Under the pieces are notes generated by a model, which worked only from the letters and a program-made list of their open reading frames with translations, searched no databases and was not told the origin of the DNA. A DNA stretch of 64,000 nt from an uncultured Clostridia bacterium (GTDB lineage: Bacteria; Bacillota; Clostridia; Christensenellales; DTU072), in assembly GCA_944372095.1 (NCBI GenBank), contig CALVYG010000002.1:1-64000 (forward strand), given 5' to 3'. Made by a program: the position numbers and the translations under genes. The stretch's first letter is position 1. Each line of letters begins with the position of its first letter. Positions 16,754-24,904 of this stretch are shown piece by piece.

Positions 16754-16806
16754 ATTATTTATTCTTATTCAAAAATTCATAAACGACAGGAACACGGTAT
16801 TTAATT

Positions 16807-17982
16807 ATGATTACTCTGCTTTCTAAAATTTTTATAAAAAACAGAAACGATACGTCCGACGTTAAAGTCCGTGAAAAATACGGTATGCTCTGCGGAACGG
16901 TAGGTATATTTCTGAACGCGCTGCTTTCCGTGGCTAAAATAATAACGGGAACTTTAACCGGCGCTATTTCCATAGTAGCCGACGGCGTAAACAACGTAAC
17001 CGACGCCGGCAGTTCGGTAATTACCCTTTTCGGGTTCAGGCTTGCCTCGAAACCCACCGACCCGAAACATCCTTTCGGACACGGCAGAATAGAATACATC
17101 AGCGGACTTATAGTCGCCGTACTTATAATTGTCGTAGGCGCGGAACTTGCCGTAAGCTCGATTGAAACTCTTATCAATCCCGAAAAAATAGAAATAAATA
17201 TCGCCGCTATGATTATTCTCGGCGTTTCGGTAGCGGTTAAACTTTATATGGCTTTTTACAATTATGCCGTCGCTAAAAAAATATCTTCCGCCGCAATGAA
17301 AGCTACCGGCGCAGACAGCATTTCCGATTCGGTAAGCACTCTCGCAGTTCTCGTTTGCGCCATAGTTGCCTATTTTACGGATTTGTCTCTCGACGGATAC
17401 GTCGGCCTGCTCGTTTCGGTATTTATTATTTTCTCGGGAATAAAAAGCATGATTGAAATCGTAAACCTGCTTATCGGTACCGCACCCGACCCTGCGCTGA
17501 TAAAAGAAATTGCCGAATTCGTAAAACAATACCCTGCCGTACGCGGCATTCACGACCTTGTCGTTCACAGTTACGGCGTAGGCAGAACCATGATTACTCT
17601 TCACGCCGAAGTAGACGCAAAAAGCAATATTATGGAAGCTCACGACTGCATAGATAATATCGAACACGATTTAGCAGAAAAATTCAGATGTTCCGCCGTT
17701 ATTCACCTTGACCCCGTAGTTACGGACGACCCTAAACTCAATCTTATTCGCGATTGTTCGCAAAACATCGTTAAATCTATAAATCCCGAATTTTCAATAC
17801 ACGATTTCCGTATGAATGAAGGACCTACTCATACAAACGTGATTTTCGACCTCGTCCTTACTCACGACGCCATTAAAAACGAGAAAGAAATAGTGAAAAT
17901 CGTCTCCGACGGCATTACAAACCTGGACCCGTCTTACCGTTGCGTCATTAACGTCGACATTCCTTATGCATCCGATAAATAA
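16807..17982 (+). CDS. cation diffusion facilitator (CDF) metal transporter
   Basis: A 391-residue CDF protein with about six membrane helices in the first 210 residues and a cytosolic C-terminal domain. The metal-site region GAISIVADGVNNVTDAGSS carries the conserved aspartate pair of helix II. HPFGHGRIEY is the family motif after helix III, and SISDSVSTLAVL is the helix V site. In the tail, HDLVVHSYGVGRTMITLHAEVD and HDCIDNIEH carry the histidines of the dimeric metal sensor domain. A further segment (about 300-391) makes it longer than the roughly 300-residue norm and resembles a second copy of the CTD. It should export Zn2+, Mn2+ or Fe2+ by proton antiport; the metal cannot be named. Confidence 0.9.
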   Translation: MITLLSKIFIKNRNDTSDVKVREKYGMLCGTVGIFLNALLSVAKIITGTLTGAISIVADGVNNVTDAGSSVITLFGFRLASKPTDPKHPFGHGRIEYISGLIVAVLIIVVGAELAVSSIETLINPEKIEINIAAMIILGVSVAVKLYMAFYNYAVAKKISSAAMKATGADSISDSVSTLAVLVCAIVAYFTDLSLDGYVGLLVSVFIIFSGIKSMIEIVNLLIGTAPDPALIKEIAEFVKQYPAVRGIHDLVVHSYGVGRTMITLHAEVDAKSNIMEAHDCIDNIEHDLAEKFRCSAVIHLDPVVTDDPKLNLIRDCSQNIVKSINPEFSIHDFRMNEGPTHTNVIFDLVLTHDAIKNEKEIVKIVSDGITNLDPSYRCVINVDIPYASDK

Positions 17983-18028
17983 TCATACTCATTCCGAGGT
18001 TTTTCTTTTTATTTTCGCTTAAACGCTA

Positions 18029-18057
18029 TTGCAAAATTTTTTAAAATAATGTAGTAT
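18029..18057 (+). promoter_or_regulatory. promoter of the surface-protein gene at 18096
   Basis: TTGCAA at 18029-18034, 17-nt spacer, TAGTAT at 18052-18057; start near 18064 and leader of about 32 nt. Confidence 0.7.
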
Positions 18058-18095
18058 TAAGAGAATATGTTTTTATACCTGTACGGGAGAAATAA

Positions 18096-19313
18096 ATGAA
18101 AAAGAAATTTGCATTTATATTGATTTTATCCGGTGTCATCGTTGCAATTTTCTGCTCTCCTTTTTCTTCCTACGCTTTTGCCGCGGAAACGGATGAATGC
18201 ACCCTTTCCTATTTTACCGACCGCGGAGATATAACCGTTTCCGTTATAACCAAAGGAACGGTAATTGAAAATTTCGTCGGTTATTCCGCTCTTCTTTATT
18301 CGGGACTTTATACCCAATCGGACATACTCGGGAAAACCCTTAAATATACGGTAGGCGAAACCGGAGAAGAAATTTCCGCGCCTTTTACGGTTAACGACGA
18401 CATTTCCGTTAAAATTTCCCTCGAACAATCGGAAAAAACCGTTACTTATACCTACGCTTACGGATTAAACGGAAAAGAAGAAATCGAATATAAAATCGGA
18501 GAACTTGCGGAAATACCCACATACGTGAACGGCATAAAAATTAAAAACGGTCTGCTTTATTCGGACGAAACCTTTACAGAATATGCCGAATTCAAAGAGT
18601 ATGCGGAAAAAGACGTCACTTACTACCCTTTGCTTTCTAAAACCATAATAATAACGTTTAACGGAAAATCATATTCGTGCAGCTACGGTTCGGATATAAA
18701 AGAAACACTGAAAACAGGAACGCACGCCGTAAAAACGCTTTATACCGACGAAGACAAAACCGTAATTTACGACAAAAAAGCGCTTGACGACATGACGCTG
18801 TACGGCGATTATGTCCGCACGCATTATTCCGTGACGTTTGTAAACGGAACGACCTCTCACATATCTTACGTCCCGATAGAAAACCCTGTTGTGACGGAAG
18901 AGATTTTCCCCAAAAACATGGGAACGGTAGAATGGCGTTTTGACGAAACGCAGAAACTGGACTTTCCCATCACGATAGACGACGATATAGTTCTGTATTC
19001 GTCAAACGGACTCAACAACCCGATAACGAAAAGCGACAGAATCATCCTCTACTCGTTAGGAAGCGTCCTTCTGCTTATGATTATTTGGGGCACGCTTTAC
19101 GAATACCGTAAATCAAAGAAAAAACAAAAAACGGAAGAACAGGTTATGTCAAGCGTCGGAAACACCGATAAATCTATTGAAAATATTCCGTCGCAAAACA
19201 CGTCTGAAATCAGAGGAACGGAAAATAGTTCATCGGGTAATACCGATTCCGGAATTACCGATAACGATTCCGCGGCACAACCCCAATCCCCTGAAAACGA
19301 AGACGGGAAATAA
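18096..19313 (+). CDS. membrane-anchored surface protein with InlB-like repeats
   Basis: A 405-residue protein. The signal peptide (KKKFAFILILSGVIVAIF, cleavage likely after YAFA) is followed by an extracellular part of about 290 residues. Near residue 330 there is a single membrane helix (LYSLGSVLLLMIIWGTLYEY), then a basic stop-transfer stretch and a polar S/T/N-rich cytoplasmic tail. The ectodomain has degenerate beta-grasp repeats of the InlB/Listeria-Bacteroides type: TIIITFNGKSYSCSYG ... TLYTDEDKTVIYDKKALDDMTLYGDY is the best. It has its own promoter and a GGGAGAAA ribosome site. Likely a wall- or matrix-facing protein; ligand unknown. No LPXTG is present. Confidence 0.75.
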   Translation: MKKKFAFILILSGVIVAIFCSPFSSYAFAAETDECTLSYFTDRGDITVSVITKGTVIENFVGYSALLYSGLYTQSDILGKTLKYTVGETGEEISAPFTVNDDISVKISLEQSEKTVTYTYAYGLNGKEEIEYKIGELAEIPTYVNGIKIKNGLLYSDETFTEYAEFKEYAEKDVTYYPLLSKTIIITFNGKSYSCSYGSDIKETLKTGTHAVKTLYTDEDKTVIYDKKALDDMTLYGDYVRTHYSVTFVNGTTSHISYVPIENPVVTEEIFPKNMGTVEWRFDETQKLDFPITIDDDIVLYSSNGLNNPITKSDRIILYSLGSVLLLMIIWGTLYEYRKSKKKQKTEEQVMSSVGNTDKSIENIPSQNTSEIRGTENSSSGNTDSGITDNDSAAQPQSPENEDGK

Positions 19314-19526
19314 TTTCTGTCCGCTAAATCCTAAAACTTTAATCCCTTAATACGGGTATCTTTTCTTCCGATTAAGGCTGCCGTAATTTATTATTTATAT
19401 TTTTATATGCTATAAAAAGATATCGACCGTTTATTTTTTGTCAACCGTCAAAAACATTTTCGTTTACGGTCCGCAGATATTATCGGTTTACTTATTATTC
19501 ATATTATATATATCTATCCTTATAAC
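19314..19526. other. AT-rich intergenic region with one bulged hairpin
   Basis: The 307-nt gap between the surface-protein gene and the Ldh2 gene holds a 10-bp hairpin at 19345-19377 (CCTTAAT, bulged A, CGG / CCG, ATTAAGG) without a T-run, and further on a consensus promoter at 19527-19556. No ORF with a ribosome site was seen. The hairpin may end the upstream transcript, but the missing T-tract leaves this open. Confidence 0.5.
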
Positions 19527-19556
19527 TTGACAAATGCCCTTAAAAGGTGCTATCAT
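19527..19556 (+). promoter_or_regulatory. promoter of the Ldh2-malic enzyme-WG operon
   Basis: Consensus TTGACA at 19527-19532, 18-nt spacer, TATCAT at 19551-19556. Predicted start near 19563; leader of about 58 nt ending in an AAGGAG site before the ATG at 19621. Confidence 0.8.
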
Positions 19557-19620
19557 TTCCAATGATACCGGATTTTTCCGGAGCATATTTTGAATTTTTT
19601 TTACACAAGGAGTTTTTATT

Positions 19621-20733
19621 ATGCCAAAAATGATACTTGACTGGAAAACCGCCAACGATTTTATTACCGATGCGTTCGTGGGCGCAGGCGTACCGCGCGA
19701 GGACGCTCTTATCTGCACAGACGTATTGCTCGAAAGCGACAGACGCGGTATTGAAAGTCACGGTTGCAACCGCTTCAAACCTATCTATATCGACAGAATC
19801 ATTGCCGGTATTCAGAATCCCGTAACCAATTACGAAATCGTCAAAGAAACCCCCACCACGGCAGTTGTGGACGGTCATGACGGCATGGGACAGGTAATAG
19901 GTTATAAATCCATGTCTCTCGCTATCGAAAAAGCCAAAAAATACGGTCTCGGTATGGTAGTCGTACGTAATTCCTGCCATTACGGTATTGCAGGTTATTA
20001 TGCGACTATGGCTTGTAAAAAAGGTTGCATAGGTATCACGGGAACAAACGCGCGTCCTTCCGTCGCTCCCACTTTCGGCGTGGAAGGTATGTTCGGAACA
20101 AATCCCCTCACCGTAGGTATTCCTTCGGACGAAGAATTCGATTTCGTTATAGACTGCGCCACTTCTATTACTCAGAACGGCAAAGTCGAATATTACGAAA
20201 GAATAGGCGAACCCGTTCATCCCGGTACGATTATAGATATAGACGGTAATCCCGTTTCCGGCGACGCGGGAGTAGCTCTTAAAAAAATACGTCAGGGAAC
20301 CGCCGCTCTCACCACACTCGGCGGCATAGGCGAAGCGCTCGGCGGTTACAAAGGCTACGGCTATGCTATGATTGTCGAACTTCTCAGCGCCGTTCTCCAA
20401 GACGGAGCTTACGGTAAAGACCTCAACGGCGTCGATAAAGACGGCAAAAAATCTCCTTACCACCTCGGTCATTTCTTTATCGCAATCGATACCGACCATT
20501 TCCTCGGCGAAGAACTTTGCAGAAAGAAAACCGGCGATATTATCCGCGCTATCCGCGCTTCCAAAAAAGCTCCCGGCTGCGACCATATCTACTCAGCCGG
20601 CGAAAAGGAATACCTCGTTTGGCAGCAGAGAAAAGACAGCGGCGTTCCGATTAACGAAGCCGTTCAGAAAGAAATGAGCAAAGTCCGCGACGAATACGGT
20701 CTTACCAAATACGTATTCCCTTGGGAAAAATAA
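19621..20733 (+). CDS. malate/L-lactate dehydrogenase, Ldh2 family
   Basis: A 370-residue NAD(P)-dependent 2-hydroxyacid oxidoreductase of the Ldh2/MDH2 family, a fold unrelated to classic lactate dehydrogenase. ESHGCNRF near residue 44 and RNSCHYGIAGYYATMA near 118 contain the conserved histidines of the active site. GITGTNARPSVAPTFG and GTNPLTVGIP (about 140-165) are the cofactor-binding signature, and GGIGEALGGYKGYGYAMIVELLS is the dimer/active-site end. Members oxidise malate, lactate, sulfolactate or ureidoglycolate. A malic enzyme follows by 73 nt, so malate is the most economical guess. The pair would interconvert malate with oxaloacetate and pyruvate. Confidence 0.88.
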   Translation: MPKMILDWKTANDFITDAFVGAGVPREDALICTDVLLESDRRGIESHGCNRFKPIYIDRIIAGIQNPVTNYEIVKETPTTAVVDGHDGMGQVIGYKSMSLAIEKAKKYGLGMVVVRNSCHYGIAGYYATMACKKGCIGITGTNARPSVAPTFGVEGMFGTNPLTVGIPSDEEFDFVIDCATSITQNGKVEYYERIGEPVHPGTIIDIDGNPVSGDAGVALKKIRQGTAALTTLGGIGEALGGYKGYGYAMIVELLSAVLQDGAYGKDLNGVDKDGKKSPYHLGHFFIAIDTDHFLGEELCRKKTGDIIRAIRASKKAPGCDHIYSAGEKEYLVWQQRKDSGVPINEAVQKEMSKVRDEYGLTKYVFPWEK

Positions 20734-20806
20734 TAAATAATATATTTAACCATCAGTAATATATTTAACCGCTAAAATAATATTTTCTAAACGGAGATTA
20801 TGAATT

Positions 20807-21979
20807 ATGAATTATGCAGAAGAATCGTTAAAACTTCATTATCAATGGAAAGGAAAAGTCGAAGTCGTACCCCGTGCTTCCGTTTCCAATAAAGAAGAAC
20901 TCAGTCTGGCTTATACCCCCGGCGTGGCTCAGCCCTGTCTCGAAATCCAGAAAGACATCGACAAAAGTTACGAACTTACGCGCAGATGGAATCTCGTCGC
21001 GGTAGTCACGGACGGTACGGCCGTACTCGGCTTGGGCGACATCGGTCCGGAAGCGGGTATGCCCGTTATGGAAGGTAAATGCGTTCTCTTCAAAGCTTTC
21101 GGCGACGTGGACGCTTTCCCTCTTTGCATAAAAAGTAAAGACGTTGACGAAATTGTCCGTACCGTTCAGCTTATAAGCGGAAGTTTCGGCGGAGTTAACC
21201 TTGAAGATATCTCGGCTCCCAGATGTTTTGAAATCGAACGTAAATTAAAAGAATGTACGGATATTCCTATCTTCCACGACGACCAGCACGGTACTGCCGT
21301 AGTATGCCTCGCCGCTATCATTAACGCTCTTAAAGTAGTCGGGAAAAAACTTTCCGATTGTACCGCAGCGTTTTCGGGAGCGGGCGCAGCGGGCGTCGCT
21401 ATCGCAAAACTCCTCATCGCTATGGGTATTAAGGACGTTATTATGTGCGACAGAAAAGGTATTATCTGCGAGAAATCAGATAACCTTTCTCCCGCAAAAG
21501 CCGAAATTGCCTCGTTCACAAACCGCACTTTCAAAACGGGTTCTCTCGCAGACGCTATGAATGGCGCCGATATATTTATCGGAGTTTCGGCACCCAACGT
21601 CGTTACGAAAGAAATGGTTAAAAGTATGAATAAAGGCGCAATCGTTATGGCTATGGCAAATCCCGTTCCGGAAATCATGCCCGACCTCGCCCTCGAAGCG
21701 GGCGCGGCTGTTGTCGGTACCGGAAGAAGCGATTTTCCCAACCAGATTAACAACGTTCTCGCTTTCCCCGGTATTTTCCGCGGAGCGCTTGACGTACGCG
21801 CGAAAGACATCAACGAAGAAATGAAAATCGCCGCCGCAAAAGCAATCGCCTCTCTCGTTTCGGACGAGGAACTTTCACCCGACTATATCATTCCGAAAGC
21901 CTTTGACAAACGTGTCGGTAAAACCGTAGCGGCTGCCGTCGCTCAGGCGGCAAGAGACAGCGGAGTGGCCAGATTATAA
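20807..21979 (+). CDS. NAD(P)-dependent malic enzyme
   Basis: A 390-residue short-form bacterial malic enzyme. AYTPGVAQPC (about 31-40) is the catalytic tyrosine region. GLGDIGPEAGMPVMEGKCVLFKAFGD is the family signature, IFHDDQHGTAVV binds metal and substrate, GAGAAGVAIAKLL is the Rossmann loop, and AMANPVPEIMP is the nicotinamide side. It decarboxylates malate to pyruvate with reduction of NAD(P)+. The C-terminal phosphotransacetylase-like domain of long forms is absent. Three ATGs lie close together; the one at 20807 is in frame and 10 nt after GGAG. The stop TAA shares its last A with the ATG of the next gene. Confidence 0.93.
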   Translation: MNYAEESLKLHYQWKGKVEVVPRASVSNKEELSLAYTPGVAQPCLEIQKDIDKSYELTRRWNLVAVVTDGTAVLGLGDIGPEAGMPVMEGKCVLFKAFGDVDAFPLCIKSKDVDEIVRTVQLISGSFGGVNLEDISAPRCFEIERKLKECTDIPIFHDDQHGTAVVCLAAIINALKVVGKKLSDCTAAFSGAGAAGVAIAKLLIAMGIKDVIMCDRKGIICEKSDNLSPAKAEIASFTNRTFKTGSLADAMNGADIFIGVSAPNVVTKEMVKSMNKGAIVMAMANPVPEIMPDLALEAGAAVVGTGRSDFPNQINNVLAFPGIFRGALDVRAKDINEEMKIAAAKAIASLVSDEELSPDYIIPKAFDKRVGKTVAAAVAQAARDSGVARL

Positions 21980-22911
21980 TGGATAAACGGCGTTTTCGCA
22001 ATAAAAATTCACATAAGTCGGACAACTATAAACCTCCTTTCCCGGACAACGTTCTATCCGAGCCCGTTACCAATCTCAGTTTAAGAGAAGAAACCTCTTC
22101 TCTCCTGCTCGGCGCGAACGTTTCCACCGTAGGCGACGTGTTGAAACGGACCGAAACGGATTTTTATAAAATCTGTAAATTCAACAAAAAAAATCTGCTC
22201 GACGTAAAAGCCGCGGTAAAGAAAAGAAATCTTTTCCTTAAACCCCTGCCGCAGAAAGAAAGTTCCGACGACGGAAAGGGCAATTCCGACAAGCGGGTTT
22301 CGACAGCCGCTCAGGGAAACAAACAGCCCTCAAAATCCGAACAAGCGTCAAAACCCATACGGGAAGACAGACAGTCCAAAACTCAGTCTGAAAAATCTGT
22401 TTCTTCCGGCGGCGGAAAAGAAAAGAAAAACAAATCCGACCGCGAAACGCCTTACGTAATGACGACCTTGCCCGAAAAACCCCCTCGCCCGACTAAAACG
22501 GTTATAAAAGACGAACCTGACCGCTATGTCAAAATAAATAAAAACGGTTTATGGGGATTCCGCGACAGAAATTCAAAAGATATGGCTGTTCCTGCCGTTT
22601 ACGACGAAGTATTCTCTTTCAAGGAAGACCTTTGCTGTGTCCAGAAAGACGAAAAATTCGGCTTTATAAACCGTCAGGGAGAAGAAATAATTCCGCTTAT
22701 TTACGACTGCGCAACGTCGTTCAGCGAAGGCGTCGCGTGCGTATTCAAGGGTGATTCCTGCGGATATATCGATACTAACGGCGAAACCGTCGTTGACTTC
22801 AAATACGACGCGGGTACGCCCGTTTCAAACGGCGAATGCAGAGTCAAGAAAAACGGTAAATGGGGCGAACTCCATATCGACAACCCCGACGACGTTCGTT
22901 GGATTATTTAG
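21979..22911 (+). CDS. alphaCTD-like helix-hairpin-helix domain fused to WG repeats
   Basis: A 310-residue protein in three parts. Residues about 28-85 (EPVTNLSLREETSSLLLGAN, VSTVGDVLKRTETDFYKICK, then FNKKNLLDVKAAV) match the C-terminal domain of RNA polymerase alpha closely in pattern: the leucine ladder, the TVGDVL turn and the final helix. Residues about 86-175 are a disordered S/K/Q-rich linker. Residues about 180-310 carry three WG (beta-strand) repeats, e.g. KNGLWGFRDR and YDEVFSFKEDLCCVQKDEKFGFI. WG repeats occur in secreted and cytosolic binding proteins; no signal peptide is present here. The ATG overlaps the malic enzyme stop (TAATG), so translation is coupled. Function unknown; an RNA-polymerase or DNA contact through the first domain is inference. 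Confidence 0.7.
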   Translation: MDKRRFRNKNSHKSDNYKPPFPDNVLSEPVTNLSLREETSSLLLGANVSTVGDVLKRTETDFYKICKFNKKNLLDVKAAVKKRNLFLKPLPQKESSDDGKGNSDKRVSTAAQGNKQPSKSEQASKPIREDRQSKTQSEKSVSSGGGKEKKNKSDRETPYVMTTLPEKPPRPTKTVIKDEPDRYVKINKNGLWGFRDRNSKDMAVPAVYDEVFSFKEDLCCVQKDEKFGFINRQGEEIIPLIYDCATSFSEGVACVFKGDSCGYIDTNGETVVDFKYDAGTPVSNGECRVKKNGKWGELHIDNPDDVRWII

Positions 22912-22927
22912 TTTTCGTTAAATAATT

Positions 22928-22960
22928 AAAACCGCCGCATAATACAAATGCGGCGGTTTT
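22928..22960. terminator. bidirectional intrinsic terminator
   Basis: 13-bp stem AAAACCGCCGCAT / ATGCGGCGGTTTT with a 7-nt loop, followed by more T on the plus strand; on the minus strand the stem itself gives four T. It ends the Ldh2-malic enzyme-WG operon and can serve the convergent methyltransferase gene. Confidence 0.85.
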
Positions 22961-22979
22961 TGTTTTCTTTTTTTATCTT

Positions 22980-23600
22980 TTATTTCGTTCCTATCGCGTA
23001 TATCCTTTTCCCCTCTTTTATTACTTCGGTTTTTGCAAACCCGGCCGACTTGAAAATGTTTTCGAGTTCTTCGGGCGTATTGAAATCTATTTTTATTTCT
23101 CGCTTGATTTCTTCGTTGTCTCCGCTCCCGTCTTCGTAAGCGTCAAGCATTACGATAAACTTTCCTCCGTCTTTAAGCACTTCTTTTATGTTTTTTACGC
23201 ACTGTACCTTATTGTCCCAAAAATAAAAAGTTTCTACCGCAGTCACCGTGTCAAAAGTATTCTCGGGAAACGGCAATGCAAGCGCGCTGCCTTTTTTTAC
23301 GGAAATCAATCCTTTTCTTACCGCCGCCGCGTTATAGAGTTTTGCACATTTTACGGCGGTTCCGCTTATGTCTACTCCGTATATTTTTCCTTGCGGCGCG
23401 AGATTTGACAGTCTTGCGAGTGTCCGTCCTCCGCCGCAACCTATATCAAGACATACCGCGTCTTTTTTTATTTCTATCTTTTTCAGTCCTTCGTCGGTTA
23501 GTTCCGCGTGGTCGTCGTTCATATTCGCAAGCGTCACGACTCCCCAGAATCCTTTCGGGTCTCCCGCATTTGTTATCCGCTTCCTTTTAAGCCAGTTCAT
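22980..23600 (-). CDS. class I SAM-dependent methyltransferase
   Basis: A 206-residue methyltransferase of the UbiE/Methyltransf_11 style. Motif I is VCLDIGCGGGRTLARL (about 50-65), the acidic residue after strand 2 is in IYGVDISGTAV, LPFPENTFDTVTAVETFYFW is motif II/III, and LKDGGKFIVML is motif IV. The short N-terminal segment contains FWGVVTLANMNDDHAELTD, a pattern seen in uncharacterised clostridial methyltransferases. Substrate cannot be deduced. GGAGGG ribosome site. Last gene of the minus-strand group yjbQ, M29 peptidase, acyltransferase, methyltransferase. Confidence 0.8.
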   Translation of the reverse strand: MNWLKRKRITNAGDPKGFWGVVTLANMNDDHAELTDEGLKKIEIKKDAVCLDIGCGGGRTLARLSNLAPQGKIYGVDISGTAVKCAKLYNAAAVRKGLISVKKGSALALPFPENTFDTVTAVETFYFWDNKVQCVKNIKEVLKDGGKFIVMLDAYEDGSGDNEEIKREIKIDFNTPEELENIFKSAGFAKTEVIKEGKRIYAIGTK

Positions 23601-23643
23601 TCAACCCTCCGTTTGCCGACGCTGTTTACTTCCCAAACGCGCC

Positions 23644-24879
23644 TTATCCGTTCTCGGTAAGCTTCAATCCGTTCCTTTCCGCAAACAGTGTCTCTACTAT
23701 TATGCAGTATTTTACCGAATATTTATGCTCCTTGAATAAAAATCTGTAAGTTTTATTATCGATAATAAGGTCTATCCCTTCCGAATTTTTAGTAACAACC
23801 GTAGGCATTGTCGCAAGCGGCAATTCCGCACGCCATTCGGCGCCGTTTTTTGTCCCTACGTATCCGATTACCTTTTTGTCGATAAAAAGCTCGCCTTCGC
23901 CCTGTTTGACATAATCGTGCTTTTTGTCGTCTCTTATATACATATCCACGGATTTTTCAATCCTGTATCCGTCATCTTTTATCTCCTCGGCAACGCTTTC
24001 TCTTTCATAGTCCATCCATAAATCTATTCTGTCTATGCTTACGCTGTCGCCTACCGGTATAAGATGTCCGTCGGAAGTATATTTTACGGTGTTTCCGCAT
24101 TCGGTGCATTTCAGTTCGTCTCCGCTCGCTTCCGTTTTGTATTCCGCTCCGCAACGAGGACATTTATATAATATGTAATTCAGATTGCTTGCAAGTTCTT
24201 TTGCCTTGAACCTTACCTTGTTTTCCTGCTGCCAGATATTGTCGTTAAACATAAGACTATCTTTTATTTTTTCGTATACTTCGGCAGGTTTTAACGCTTT
24301 AACCTCTTCCGCAGTCATCAGAACTTTCGCTTTACTCGTCATCTTCCCGCGGCGGAATCCTTTTATGTACCTCGGTTTAGTCGCATATACCCCGTGCGTT
24401 TCCAGCGATACTACCGTGCATCCTAAAAACTTTACGAGTTTCCCGATAGACGGATTGAGATAATACATCTGTCTTCCGTCAAGACTTGTTCTTCCCTCGG
24501 GGAAAATCAGTAAATCCCTTCCCTGTTCGCTTGCTGCTTTCATAAGTTTTATACTCGCAAGGTCCATTCCGCATTGGTTCATCGGTATTGCTCCGAAACG
24601 GTATATGAAAGGCTTTAACTGCTTCCAGGTAAACAAATCCTTTGCAGCAACGATATTTATTCTTCTCGGCAGCATCGTACAAACCGCAGGCACGATATCG
24701 AGCGTGCTTGCGTGCGGCGCAACTACAAGTATCGGACTTTTTATTCCTCTTATTTCACGGTTGTCCGTTTTCATCCGCCAGTATATTTTCGCCATAAATT
24801 TTACTATATACGCGGGTATCGTATATATAAACAGCGACGGTTTACGGATTTTTACTTCGTTGGTGTTTTTATTTTTCAT
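23644..24879 (-). CDS. PlsC-type acyltransferase with C-terminal zinc ribbon
   Basis: A 411-residue protein. The N-terminal 220 residues form a lysophospholipid acyltransferase domain with H-X4-D motif APHASTLD (about 53-60), FGAIPMN as the glycerophosphate region and FPEGRTS (about 126-132). It begins with a hydrophobic segment (SLFIYTIPAYIVKFMAKIYW) that would dock it on the membrane. From about 238 a zinc ribbon follows (CPRCGAEYKTEASGDELKCT ECG), then about 150 residues of beta-rich sequence with no match I know. The first domain should acylate lysophosphatidic acid or a related lipid. Classic PlsC proteins are about 240 residues and lack the ribbon. Ribosome site AGGAGAAA. Confidence 0.8.
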   Translation of the reverse strand: MKNKNTNEVKIRKPSLFIYTIPAYIVKFMAKIYWRMKTDNREIRGIKSPILVVAPHASTLDIVPAVCTMLPRRINIVAAKDLFTWKQLKPFIYRFGAIPMNQCGMDLASIKLMKAASEQGRDLLIFPEGRTSLDGRQMYYLNPSIGKLVKFLGCTVVSLETHGVYATKPRYIKGFRRGKMTSKAKVLMTAEEVKALKPAEVYEKIKDSLMFNDNIWQQENKVRFKAKELASNLNYILYKCPRCGAEYKTEASGDELKCTECGNTVKYTSDGHLIPVGDSVSIDRIDLWMDYERESVAEEIKDDGYRIEKSVDMYIRDDKKHDYVKQGEGELFIDKKVIGYVGTKNGAEWRAELPLATMPTVVTKNSEGIDLIIDNKTYRFLFKEHKYSVKYCIIVETLFAERNGLKLTENG

Positions 24880-24904
24880 AATTTCTCCTGCCGTTATACT
24901 TTTT

